64,000 nt of DNA from Lachnospiraceae bacterium. GTDB lineage: Bacteria; Bacillota; Clostridia; Lachnospirales; Lachnospiraceae. This document shows positions 1-8,126 of the stretch, one piece after another. The position numbers were made by a program, and so were the translations under genes. The stretch lies in NCBI GenBank assembly GCA_910574285.1, contig CAJTAL010000016.1, forward strand, positions 1 through 64,000, in the 5' to 3' direction. Within the stretch, counting starts at the first letter, position 1. Every line of letters begins with the position of its first letter. The notes below the pieces were generated by a model, which did no database searches, was not told the origin of the DNA, and worked only from the letters and a program-made list of their open reading frames with translations.

Positions 1-51
1 TTCAAGGTACATGATTTTTATGTAAATCATTCGCTTAATATCCGAATGCAT

Positions 52-873
52 CTACCTATTAGTTTTATTCATCAACTTATTAGTTTTCGGACAGTCTCCC
101 CCAAGGGAACTCGCCCTGCACAACATCTGCAGCCGCATCAAGTCTACAAAATACTGTGCGTCTGTCTGGGACAAACGGTATGTACCGCCGTCTGACACTG
201 ATTTCCCGGATACCGCTTCTTCTGTCCCTGCCGCTTTGACCGACACCGTCTTATCGATCGTCAGGTCGGAATTCATATACCCTTTGATTCTTGATATGTA
301 ATTCTTCGTCTCGGCAAAAGGCGGAATACCTCCATACTTTGCTACATTGCCGCTTCCGGCGTTGTAAGCCGCCAGCGCCAGATCTACGTCTCCGTTATAC
401 TGCCGAAGCTTCTGGGCGATATACTTTGCGCCTCCCATGATATTGCTGCGGGCGTCAAAGGGATCCTCCACCCCCAGAGCTTTGGCCGTCGACGGCATCA
501 ACTGCATGACACCCTGTGCTCCTGCCGGAGACACCGCATTCGCATCAAAGCCTGATTCCGCCTTGCCCATCGCTTTCAGCAGACTCAGCGGCACTCCGTA
601 CTGACTCGCCGCTTCCGCGAAGATCGCATCCATACTCTGGGACTTGATCTCGTCCTGCCATATACTCTCCGTCCGGCCCCCGTCCTGATCGTCTTCATTT
701 CCAAGTCCTCGCAGCGTATTGATCTTCATCAGAGTATCATAGAATGTATCCGCCGGCTGCAGCACAGAAGACGCCGAAGACTGTCCGTATGTTTTCGAAA
801 AATCCTGTATCTGATTCAGTATATTGCTCATATACTTGTACCAATTTTCATATATTTTATAATTCATCCCCAT
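52..873 (-). CDS. Lytic transglycosylase (SLT domain)
   Basis: The 273-residue product carries a soluble lytic transglycosylase fold over about residues 80-200. The catalytic Glu is seen at about residue 106 in KAESGFD, followed by the family motifs GAQGVMQLMP and AYNAGSGNV. Such enzymes cleave the MurNAc-GlcNAc bond of peptidoglycan with formation of a 1,6-anhydro product. The first 75 residues are non-conserved and there is no obvious signal peptide, so export may use another route, or the real start may lie elsewhere. Starts at 873 and 867 (M-G-M) both follow a GAAGGGAG ribosome site; MSNIL at residue 15 is a further option. The gene is divergent from the chemotaxis receptor. The specific role (remodelling, sporulation or secretion) cannot be told from sequence. 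Confidence 0.85.
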   Translation of the reverse strand: MGMNYKIYENWYKYMSNILNQIQDFSKTYGQSSASSVLQPADTFYDTLMKINTLRGLGNEDDQDGGRTESIWQDEIKSQSMDAIFAEAASQYGVPLSLLKAMGKAESGFDANAVSPAGAQGVMQLMPSTAKALGVEDPFDARSNIMGGAKYIAQKLRQYNGDVDLALAAYNAGSGNVAKYGGIPPFAETKNYISRIKGYMNSDLTIDKTVSVKAAGTEEAVSGKSVSDGGTYRLSQTDAQYFVDLMRLQMLCRASSLGGDCPKTNKLMNKTNR

Positions 874-1104
874 AAACTTCGAACCGCTCCCTTCTCGAAT
901 TTAAGACGTGTGGAACCTAAGACACCTGACGGTTAATACTATAAATATAACGTGCCTAATTATATTTATACCACTTTTCTTTTATTTTGAAAAGTTTTTA
1001 TGTGTTTTTTTTATAAGTTATAAACAACTTTGCGCCTGACTGACATGCATTATAACCTTTATTTTGGAAATAAAAAGCAGATTCTGGAAAAATTCCCTTA
1101 AAAT

Positions 1105-1133
1105 TTGACATTTTATCTGGAATCAGATATTTA
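1105..1133 (+). promoter_or_regulatory. Candidate sigma-A promoter of the chemotaxis receptor
   Basis: TTGACA at 1105-1110, a 17-nt spacer and TATTTA at 1128-1133 lie about 70 nt before the receptor start, in the AT-rich divergent region 874-1205. The -35 is perfect and the -10 is weak. Nothing else coding is visible in this intergenic stretch. A flagellar-type sigma-28 promoter was not recognised. Confidence 0.4.
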
Positions 1134-1205
1134 CATTCTCATGATTTAGTTATAAAATAGAATATAATTATACGAATTTATTATCATAATTAGGAGGAAT
1201 TGAGT

Positions 1206-3095
1206 GTGTTAAAAAATTTAAAAGTAAGGAGCAAGCTTTTCGTCTCCTTCAGCATCACGATTTTATTCTTTGTTATTGCGATCATTGCAGCCACAATCTC
1301 GCTTAACAATGTATTCGGGGGATTGGAAGATTTCTATAAAACCCCATATCCGATGGTATCTTCCGCTTTACAAGCACAGTCATCGACACGCAAGATACAG
1401 TTGAGTATGTTCCGTTTTGCTTTGACGAAGGACGATGCGACAAAGCAGTCGCTTCTTACCGAGATCGACCAGACTGCCACTATTATGACCGAGGCCCTTT
1501 CAAAGTTTGAAAAAGCTTATGAGGGTGACCCAGCATTGTTACAGGCGACACATGACGCCGTCGACCGTCTGTTGGCAGCCAGAGAGGATGCTATGGCCTG
1601 TCTGGACGCTGGAGACGAGGAGGGCGCTATTGAGATCCTGAACGGAGAATATGCCGAGGCCGGGACGAATTTTGCAACCGTCACCACTGACCTGATTGAG
1701 GCTGCTGCCGAACAGGCTGATTCCTATTATGAATCCGGTCAGAAGATTAAGAAGATCTCTTCTATTATATTATTGGCGCTCGCAGCGTTCTGTGTTGTAT
1801 GTACGATTCTTATGTCTATCAAAGTAATCCGTGATATCACACATCCGATCTTAGAACTGGAAGATGCCATGAAGGAAATGTCGCAGGGCAACATGCATGC
1901 GGAGATTGCTTATGAGTCAAAGGATGAATTAGGAAATCTGGCGGACAATCTTCGTTTCGTATTGAAAACATTGTCCGAATATATCGCACATATCTGCAGC
2001 CGGATGGATTCCCTGGCAGAGGGAGACTTAAGCGTTGAGATGGATATGGATTATCTCGGCGACTTTGAATCCATCAAGCATTCCGGCGCCAAGATCATTC
2101 ATTCTTTGAACGACGCGCTGAGCCAGATTCATCAGGCGTCCGAACAGGTTGCCGATGGTTCCGAACAGGTATCAAGCGGCGCACAGGCGCTGAGCCAGGG
2201 CGCTACAGAACAGGCAAGTTCCGTAGAAGAGCTGGTTGCTACGCTTAGCGATCTGTCCACCCAGGTTAACCAGACGGCGGAGAAATCACGCGCTGTCAAT
2301 GATTTGGTCACCATGACCGGAGACGAGATCAATAACAGTAATAATAAGATGTCCTCCATGATGTCTGCTATGACTAAGATTAATGAATGTTCAAGCCAGA
2401 TCGAAAAGATCATTAAGACAATAGAAGATATTGCATTCCAGACCAACATCCTTGCTCTGAATGCTGCCGTTGAAGCGGCGCGCGCCGGCGAAGCAGGCAA
2501 AGGCTTTGCAGTCGTTGCGGATGAGGTAAGAAGCCTCGCGTCTAAGAGTGCGGAAGCAGCAAAGGATACTACCGTATTGATCAGCAATTCTCTGAATGCC
2601 GTATCGGAAGGAAATCAGATTGCTGCTGAGACACAGGAATCTCTCGAAAAGGTAGTTTCCGGCACCAAGGATATCATGACCAATATGTCCACGATCACGG
2701 ATGCAACCAATATTCAGGCAGAAGGACTGTCCCAGGTTACATTGGGAATCGACCAGATCTCTTCTGTTATTCAGACCAATTCCGCTACGGCAGAAGAGAG
2801 CGCTGCCGCAAGCGAAGAGCTCTTCAGCCAGTCCAGCTTGCTTAAGAGCTTAGTAGGACGGTTCCGTCTTAAAGGTATGAGCGCTGCGCCGACAACCACT
2901 AAAGTTACAAAAAGTTCGGCCCCCGAGCCCTACGAATCATATGACTCATATGACTCATCTTATGATTCATACGAACCTTTTTCTCCATCATCAGACAGTA
3001 CATACGAACCACCGATGATGGATGAACCTACACCGACACATTCCAAGAGCTTTTCACATACCAGCTCCTTTGTAGATGATATGGCGAAGTACTAA
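1206..3095 (+). CDS. Methyl-accepting chemotaxis protein
   Basis: A classical transmembrane chemoreceptor of about 629 residues. It has an N-terminal membrane helix (about residues 12-34), an extracellular four-helix-type sensor (Pfam MCP_4HB-like) to about 185, a second membrane helix, a HAMP region to about 260, and a long cytoplasmic coiled coil. The highly conserved hairpin tip is present ([20 protein letters not shown], then [12 protein letters not shown]). It signals to CheA/CheW. The Ser/Tyr-rich tail (repeats of YDSYDS) is low complexity and shows no CheR-binding pentapeptide. AGGAGG at 1192-1197 is only 2 nt from a TTG at 1200 but 8 nt from the GTG at 1206, so 1206 is preferred. No other chemotaxis gene is nearby, so the ligand is unknown. 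Confidence 0.93.
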   Translation: MLKNLKVRSKLFVSFSITILFFVIAIIAATISLNNVFGGLEDFYKTPYPMVSSALQAQSSTRKIQLSMFRFALTKDDATKQSLLTEIDQTATIMTEALSKFEKAYEGDPALLQATHDAVDRLLAAREDAMACLDAGDEEGAIEILNGEYAEAGTNFATVTTDLIEAAAEQADSYYESGQKIKKISSIILLALAAFCVVCTILMSIKVIRDITHPILELEDAMKEMSQGNMHAEIAYESKDELGNLADNLRFVLKTLSEYIAHICSRMDSLAEGDLSVEMDMDYLGDFESIKHSGAKIIHSLNDALSQIHQASEQVADGSEQVSSGAQALSQGATEQASSVEELVATLSDLSTQVNQTAEKSRAVNDLVTMTGDEINNSNNKMSSMMSAMTKINECSSQIEKIIKTIEDIAFQTNILALNAAVEAARAGEAGKGFAVVADEVRSLASKSAEAAKDTTVLISNSLNAVSEGNQIAAETQESLEKVVSGTKDIMTNMSTITDATNIQAEGLSQVTLGIDQISSVIQTNSATAEESAAASEELFSQSSLLKSLVGRFRLKGMSAAPTTTKVTKSSAPEPYESYDSYDSSYDSYEPFSPSSDSTYEPPMMDEPTPTHSKSFSHTSSFVDDMAKY

Positions 3096-3345
3096 AGATA
3101 CTTAAACTTTTAAAATACCAAAGACGGTAAGCACGTAAATTACGAAAGACCTTTCAGTCACGAAAGGACATAAGTACGTAAGATCTTTCAGCACTAAAGA
3201 CCTATAAATACAAAAGACTATAAGATACAAAGGACTATGAGATACAAAAAACTATAAGACACTTAAAAACCATAAGATACATAAAACCATAAAATTATAA
3301 GATACAAAAGATTGTCAGGCGCTAAAAGCTAAGTCATATAAAGGC
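3096..3345. repeat. Degenerate AT-rich short tandem repeats
   Basis: The 250 bp after the receptor stop hold no gene. They consist of imperfect copies of a roughly 18-20 nt motif resembling ATAAGATACAAAAGACT, repeated about ten times with drift and ending at the left boundary of the inverted-repeat island. A slippage-generated array is the simplest reading. No terminator hairpin for the receptor gene stands out. Confidence 0.6.
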
Positions 3346-3522
3346 CTGAAAGAACACAAAAAGGGGCTGTTGGTTAATACTGATTTTTAAACCCCTACCG
3401 AAAAATAAGCATATCCACCAGAGTTCCGTGCTTTTCCAGCGCACGTTCTTCTATGGGATATGCTTATTTTTTCTGTATAGAACTTATTTTTGGGCTCAAA
3501 AAACCATTGGCGTCAATTTTAA
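3346..3522 (+). repeat. Long inverted repeat, left copy
   Basis: Nearly identical to the reverse complement of 7851-8040. Inside it, AAAATAAGCATATCC and GGATATGCTTATTTT form a long perfect stem separated by about 40 nt, so a transcript from either strand would fold into a strong hairpin. The right copy has one extra direct repeat of AACTTATTTTTAG. Confidence 0.8.
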
Positions 3523-3551
3523 CATATTTTATCACTCGAAAGGAGCTACTT

Positions 3552-3797
3552 ATGATTAAAATAATTATTGCAATATATAACCCTGAAACTGATTGCATTG
3601 AGGTTAGCCTCGACGATGAGCAAATCCATATTTCTTTTGACTGTCAGATATGCAATACATCCGTTCGCCTGGACGAACCTTCTGATATTACTTATCTTAC
3701 AAGGCTTGCCAGAGAATGTCCAAGGCTGTATGCGATATTAGCTTCCATAGATGGCGGATTGCAAGGATATGTTGAGGCGATGGGGGAATTTAATTAA
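3552..3797 (+). CDS. DUF6061 family protein
   Basis: An 81-residue protein starting at ATG 3552 after AAAGGAGC; an in-frame upstream extension would run through the inverted repeat and is unlikely. Its N-terminus (IIIAIYNPETDCIEVSLDD) matches my recollection of DUF6061, a small family of unknown function common in Clostridia. It lies just inside the left inverted repeat and its end overlaps the convergent specificity gene by 8 bp. No signal peptide, membrane helix or catalytic motif is seen. Family membership is likely; function is unknown. Confidence 0.6.
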   Translation: MIKIIIAIYNPETDCIEVSLDDEQIHISFDCQICNTSVRLDEPSDITYLTRLARECPRLYAILASIDGGLQGYVEAMGEFN

Positions 3798-4893
3798 CTT
3801 CTCTCATCGCTTTACTATAGTTAAGTGAATTCATAAAATCATCAATGTACTCAAAATTTGGTTCTTCATTCTCTTTATATGGCAACTTAACAATTATGTC
3901 CTTAAGTGTTCTATTAGCTTGTCTTCCATAACTGTATTTATATTTATTTGCCTCAATTTGTGTACAAATAAACATCTTAACCAAATTAGTCATTTTATAT
4001 TCGTTTCTAGGTTCCAATACCATTAAATGATATGCTGTATAAAATGGCTTATCTTGCACAAATGATGACAACACACTGCCTCCTAATGCAACGGTAATCA
4101 ATCCTTTAGGAAATGGCTCCTCCAGCGTTTTCTTTACTTTTGCCACAACACCATTATTTTTTGAAGTACGCGAAACAAAGTTTATGCCACTTTCTGTATC
4201 TTCTTCCATCCTAATTAATTCATATCCATTTCCCTGATGAAGTACAAATAGCTGTTCTAGTGTATATTCTTTCCATGTATTAAATTCAAGCTTTTTTATT
4301 TTATTTGCGTCAGGATTACCTTTATATTGATTTTCAAACACACTCATATCTATATTATCCAGATACCAACATGCTTTATCATAACCATCCTCCAAAAAAC
4401 ATTCCGGAATTTCAGATACATCTGGCATATGCTTTTTATTTACATATCCTGGCAACTCATTTGGCCCCGGAAACTCAATTTTCATCATTCTATCTTTTTT
4501 AGGCTTATTTCCATATGAAAATCGATACCGATTGAAACTTATTGCCTGTGCGTACCACAGTCTTTGATTCAATGACATATTTGCATATTCATCCTTCGGA
4601 ACAAGAAACATTGTATTACTATTCCCCAAAAATTCATATGGATATACATATGAATAAGAATGACTCCCTTCGCCATCCTTACCTACTATTATAGAAAAAG
4701 CTGGTGCTAATTTCTTTAACCATTCTTTTGGCATATCACACTTTCTAACAAAACCTACCAATAAATTATCCATAGATTTCGATGGACGTAAGAAAGGAAT
4801 GTCATCGTCAAATTCTTTTTCTTTTCTAATAATAGATGTATCTTGTATAAATACCCCGTCAATCTTATTAAAAATTTCTTCTAATTTTTTCAA
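3790..4893 (-). CDS. DNA specificity (S) subunit of restriction-modification system
   Basis: 367 residues with two target-recognition-like halves. Each ends in a similar motif (FNRYRFSYGNKPKKDRMM near residue 135 and KYKYSYGRQANRTLKD near 325), typical of the small S/B subunits of type IIB (BcgI-like) and type I systems. It would direct the methylase/nuclease subunit to its DNA target. The start codon overlaps the stop of the upstream gene (ATGA), so the two are translationally coupled. It is low in GC compared with the chromosome. The recognition sequence cannot be predicted from sequence alone. Confidence 0.75.
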   Translation of the reverse strand: MKKLEEIFNKIDGVFIQDTSIIRKEKEFDDDIPFLRPSKSMDNLLVGFVRKCDMPKEWLKKLAPAFSIIVGKDGEGSHSYSYVYPYEFLGNSNTMFLVPKDEYANMSLNQRLWYAQAISFNRYRFSYGNKPKKDRMMKIEFPGPNELPGYVNKKHMPDVSEIPECFLEDGYDKACWYLDNIDMSVFENQYKGNPDANKIKKLEFNTWKEYTLEQLFVLHQGNGYELIRMEEDTESGINFVSRTSKNNGVVAKVKKTLEEPFPKGLITVALGGSVLSSFVQDKPFYTAYHLMVLEPRNEYKMTNLVKMFICTQIEANKYKYSYGRQANRTLKDIIVKLPYKENEEPNFEYIDDFMNSLNYSKAMREVN

Positions 4894-7250
4894 TCAACAC
4901 CCTCCCTTTCTTCCAAATTTGCATTATCCTCCATATACCTAAATAGTGCATATTTTTTTAATTGATTCTCAAAATCCTTTTCAGACAATTGACTATAATC
5001 CGTTTTTGAATACTGATTTATTGTCCACTCATCTTCTTTACCCGGTTTTTGAACAATCAAAGTATAATCATTTGCATTTTTCTTTGGATCATTAGTTATA
5101 GCATCTAACATTTCACTCTCTAATACTGACCATTTACCGGTATCCATCCTACCATGAGTCTTGTGCAATACAAAGCCATCATCTCTTAAATCGTAAAATA
5201 CTGTTTCCGTTTCCTTTTGTGGTTTGTTACACTCAAAAACAGCAATAGCTGTATGTGTACTTGCATTAGGCTGAAACAAATCGTTAGGCATGGATATAAC
5301 ATATTTAAGTGTATGGTTTTCCAGTATTCTATTTCTAATCTTCTGATCCTTATAGTATGCGGATAAAGGCGCTATCATAATGCAATATCTAGAGCATTGT
5401 GATAATAAACGTTCTAAAAAACTGATTTCTTTCATCCATGGTTTCTTTTTTCCACTTTGTTTTTTTACATCGGTAGCTGCCTTGGATATGTCAGATTGTA
5501 ATTTTTCATAATTATCATAGCCTCCTGAATATGGCGGATTTATAAATCCTATTGTCGGTCTAATATCTTCATTTTTCGATAATTTACCCAAGATAGTATT
5601 ATCAATAGCATTCTGTATTTTAGCCTTTTTATCCCTATTATTTCCCTTTAATACCTGTTCTTCCTCTTTTGAAATAATATGGCAAACTTCATCGCTAAAA
5701 TAATCCACATGATATATATTGGATTTTCCATCTCCTCTAAAAAGCATATTTGACATAGCTAAAATATACATTGATGTATTCTTTTCAAACCCAATCAATT
5801 GTCTCTTCTTAATAAAATATATCATATCATCCAATTGCTTCTGCCTTGCCGAAGTGAGAATTGGCAAAACACCATCTGAATCTTTTTGTTTAGCTAACGA
5901 AATTTTCTCACATATATCATCTGCATTCTCCTTCGAAACCAAACCAGATTCTACAAGCTTTGATAAATTTGTTATTCCCTTTAAATAGTCAAATTCTTCA
6001 TCTAATCCAAAACCATTAGCAATTTGCGCAGTAATTTCCGATTCTTTTTGTGTCTTCATTCTTATCATACAGTTCATGGCACTTATTAAAAATGAACCTG
6101 TTCCACAACATGGATCTATAATAACATCATCAGCAGAAATATCTATTAACTTTGTGAATAACGCAGTGATATGTGCTGGAGTTAACACAATTCCTTTCTT
6201 TACATTTGTCACTCCTGCCCATTTAAGGAAGCTCTCGTAAAACTTTCCAATAACATCATAATTACTCTTTCTTCTGAATAATGGTATGATGTTGTTGTTC
6301 AATTCGTTTAATATTGCTTTCAAATATGGTTTTGATGTTATATCTGGATCCACCGAAATAAATCCTATTTCTGCATCAATGACATCCAATTTTTCCTGTG
6401 GTATATCTTCTGCCTTTAATACATTATCTACCCTAGGTCTTATCATTTCTGCTAAATGTTTAGGTGACCATCCATTATAATCATTTATAAAACTATTATC
6501 TTCTAATTTATCTGGCTTAAACAATGAAATAAGCAAAGCTGATAATATAATAGGTCTACGCTGCGAATCGACTGCAACAAGCAAATTATTAATTTTCTCC
6601 GAAGAATTTGTAACCGTCTCAATGATTGCCTTTGTATCAATATCATTCGCAATTGTTAGATAATCTTCCTCATTAAGAATATCATGAATATTTAAATTCT
6701 GAATTTTACCATCTTTTATCATATATGTATCAACACAAAATTCATTCGGCTTATCAGGATCCCCGGATACTGCAATTCCTATAATAGACCAATCACGCAA
6801 AAAATTCTTGTAGTTTTCTCCATAAACATCCAATACACTCGGTTTAAAGAAACTCATATACCATTTTATTCCATCGACAGAATACTTTGATGGATTATAA
6901 TCTTTTACATCATCCATCAATCCAACAATTGATTTTTTTTTATTATTATCTTTTGAAGTAGAAACAATTATCTCAACCTTTTTTTCTATTTCTTGTTCAT
7001 CAAAACAATCACTAGTATGCTCTTCAATCATAGACTTTATTTCCATCATAATAAGTAACTTCTCATGAGAATTTTCATAACAACCATCTGGTATTCCCTC
7101 ATTTCCAAACTTCTTATTATAGCCTTTAGATGCTTTTTTCATTATTGTCAAAAGTTCTGCTGTAATAGGTTTTTCGCTCCATCTATTAGTAAAATTGTGT
7201 TCCTTTATTAAATAATCTATTTTCGATTTCGTAATGTCATTTCTTGCCAT
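4890..7250 (-). CDS. N6-adenine DNA methylase, probably fused restriction-methylation subunit
   Basis: 786 residues starting at ATG 7250 after GGAGGAAGG. The C-terminal two thirds is a gamma-class adenine methylase: SAM motif DPCCGTGSF at residues 379-387 and catalytic NPPY at 571-574. The N-terminus contains PD at 54-55 and E-I-K at 70-72, spaced as a PD-(D/E)XK nuclease core, followed by KYSVDGIKWYMSFF and IIGIAVSGD, which recall the nuclease-linker region of BcgI-like RM subunits. There is no separate hsdR gene, so a type IIB/IIG-like system with this gene as both nuclease and methylase is the best reading. A solitary methylase remains possible. Confidence 0.75.
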   Translation of the reverse strand: MARNDITKSKIDYLIKEHNFTNRWSEKPITAELLTIMKKASKGYNKKFGNEGIPDGCYENSHEKLLIMMEIKSMIEEHTSDCFDEQEIEKKVEIIVSTSKDNNKKKSIVGLMDDVKDYNPSKYSVDGIKWYMSFFKPSVLDVYGENYKNFLRDWSIIGIAVSGDPDKPNEFCVDTYMIKDGKIQNLNIHDILNEEDYLTIANDIDTKAIIETVTNSSEKINNLLVAVDSQRRPIILSALLISLFKPDKLEDNSFINDYNGWSPKHLAEMIRPRVDNVLKAEDIPQEKLDVIDAEIGFISVDPDITSKPYLKAILNELNNNIIPLFRRKSNYDVIGKFYESFLKWAGVTNVKKGIVLTPAHITALFTKLIDISADDVIIDPCCGTGSFLISAMNCMIRMKTQKESEITAQIANGFGLDEEFDYLKGITNLSKLVESGLVSKENADDICEKISLAKQKDSDGVLPILTSARQKQLDDMIYFIKKRQLIGFEKNTSMYILAMSNMLFRGDGKSNIYHVDYFSDEVCHIISKEEEQVLKGNNRDKKAKIQNAIDNTILGKLSKNEDIRPTIGFINPPYSGGYDNYEKLQSDISKAATDVKKQSGKKKPWMKEISFLERLLSQCSRYCIMIAPLSAYYKDQKIRNRILENHTLKYVISMPNDLFQPNASTHTAIAVFECNKPQKETETVFYDLRDDGFVLHKTHGRMDTGKWSVLESEMLDAITNDPKKNANDYTLIVQKPGKEDEWTINQYSKTDYSQLSEKDFENQLKKYALFRYMEDNANLEEREGVD

Positions 7251-7578
7251 TTACCTTCCTCCATTCGTCTGAACACCATCAAGTTAATCCGTCTCAATTA
7301 TACCTAAATACATTATAGAACATTTGTTCTTATTTTTCAAGTTGTAATTTCCTTTTTACGGCATGTGTAAAAATAAAATCATTCATGATATTTTATCATG
7401 TTTTTAGCTGCTTTTCCATAAAAGATCCTGATATTTCACATGTTTGGGGCAACAGAAAATTAACTTCAACTTCTATGAATTGTGTTTACCCGATGACGAT
7501 CCAGTCTATACCCTTAAAAAGTGATGGAGGATTTCGATTTTTCAGGCTTGCTTACCTGTTATTCTGATATGAGAAGAG
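7251..7578. other. Gene-free AT-rich stretch upstream of R-M operon
   Basis: Contains the promoter region of the minus-strand R-M genes and, toward its right end, out-of-frame sequence that reads like decayed transposase. No intact gene is seen. Confidence 0.5.
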
Positions 7579-7836
7579 ATGAAAGAAAAATCCCCTGCAA
7601 ATATCCAGAGTGAAAAAGGGATCGTAAAACGTCAAACCCATTCCATACAGACCGAGGGACATTTCGGGGATATCAAAGAGAATGAGAAATTCCGGAGGTT
7701 TAACTATCGTAAAACAGATAAAGTGTATAAGGAATTTATGCTATATGCAATTGGTCGGAATATCAATAAATATCATCGTTTCCTACACAATGAACTCCAA
7801 AAATTTGAAGGAAAAACAGAGCTGAAAACAGCGTAG
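7579..7836 (+). pseudogene. IS1182-type transposase, C-terminal fragment
   Basis: The 85 residues resemble the C-terminus of IS1182-family (DDE) transposases: EGIVKRQTHSIQTEGHFGD, then RRFNYRKT and YAIGRNINKYHRFL. The catalytic D-D-E core that should precede it is missing, so the copy is not functional. It sits just inside the right inverted repeat, in the position expected for a transposase gene ending near the right end of the IS. Confidence 0.7.
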
Positions 7837-7850
7837 AAAAGGAACTGACC

Positions 7851-8040
7851 ATTAAAATTGATGCCAGGGGTTTTTGTGCCTAAAAATAAGTTCTAAAAAT
7901 AAGTTCTATACAGAAAAAATAAGCATATCCCCTAGAAGAACATGTGCTGGAAAAGCGCGGAACTCTGGTGGATACGCTTATTTTTCGGTAGGGGCTTAAA
8001 AATCGATATTAACCGACAGCCCCTTTTTTGTTCTTTCAGC
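7851..8040 (-). repeat. Long inverted repeat, right copy
   Basis: Reverse-complement partner of 3346-3522 with a few mismatches and one short internal duplication (AAAAATAAGTTCT twice at about 7882-7906). The internal AAAAATAAGC stem is retained, with a G-for-A change on one side. Confidence 0.8.
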
Positions 8041-8126
8041 GCACCATCCGGTCAGAAATTGAAGTCCTGGACCGCCCGGTGCAGCAAATATTAAGTAACT
8101 GGCAGTTTGTGCCGGAGCCAGGCACA

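Larger units (their letters stand above)
3346..8040. mobile_element. Inverted-repeat-bounded island with R-M genes and IS1182 remnant
   Basis: Two copies of an about 180-bp sequence in opposite orientation (3346-3522 and 7851-8040) enclose a DUF6061 gene, a two-gene R-M system and the C-terminal fragment of an IS1182-type transposase. The interior is visibly more AT-rich than the flanking chromosome. The outer ends contain AAGGGGCTGT(C/T)GGTTAATA, which resembles IS ends. The simplest reading is two IS copies, one reduced to its end and one to its end plus a transposase tail, flanking captured cargo. A target-site duplication could not be identified with certainty. Confidence 0.6.

Noticed and set aside
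2132-2587. 151-codon minus-strand frame in the chemoreceptor gene
   Set aside because: Shadow of the conserved signalling domain with Ala/Ser-rich nonsense translation.
3790-7250. Complete type I R-M locus with hsdR
   Set aside because: No hsdR helicase/nuclease gene is found within the island or flanks; a fused RM subunit explains the layout better.
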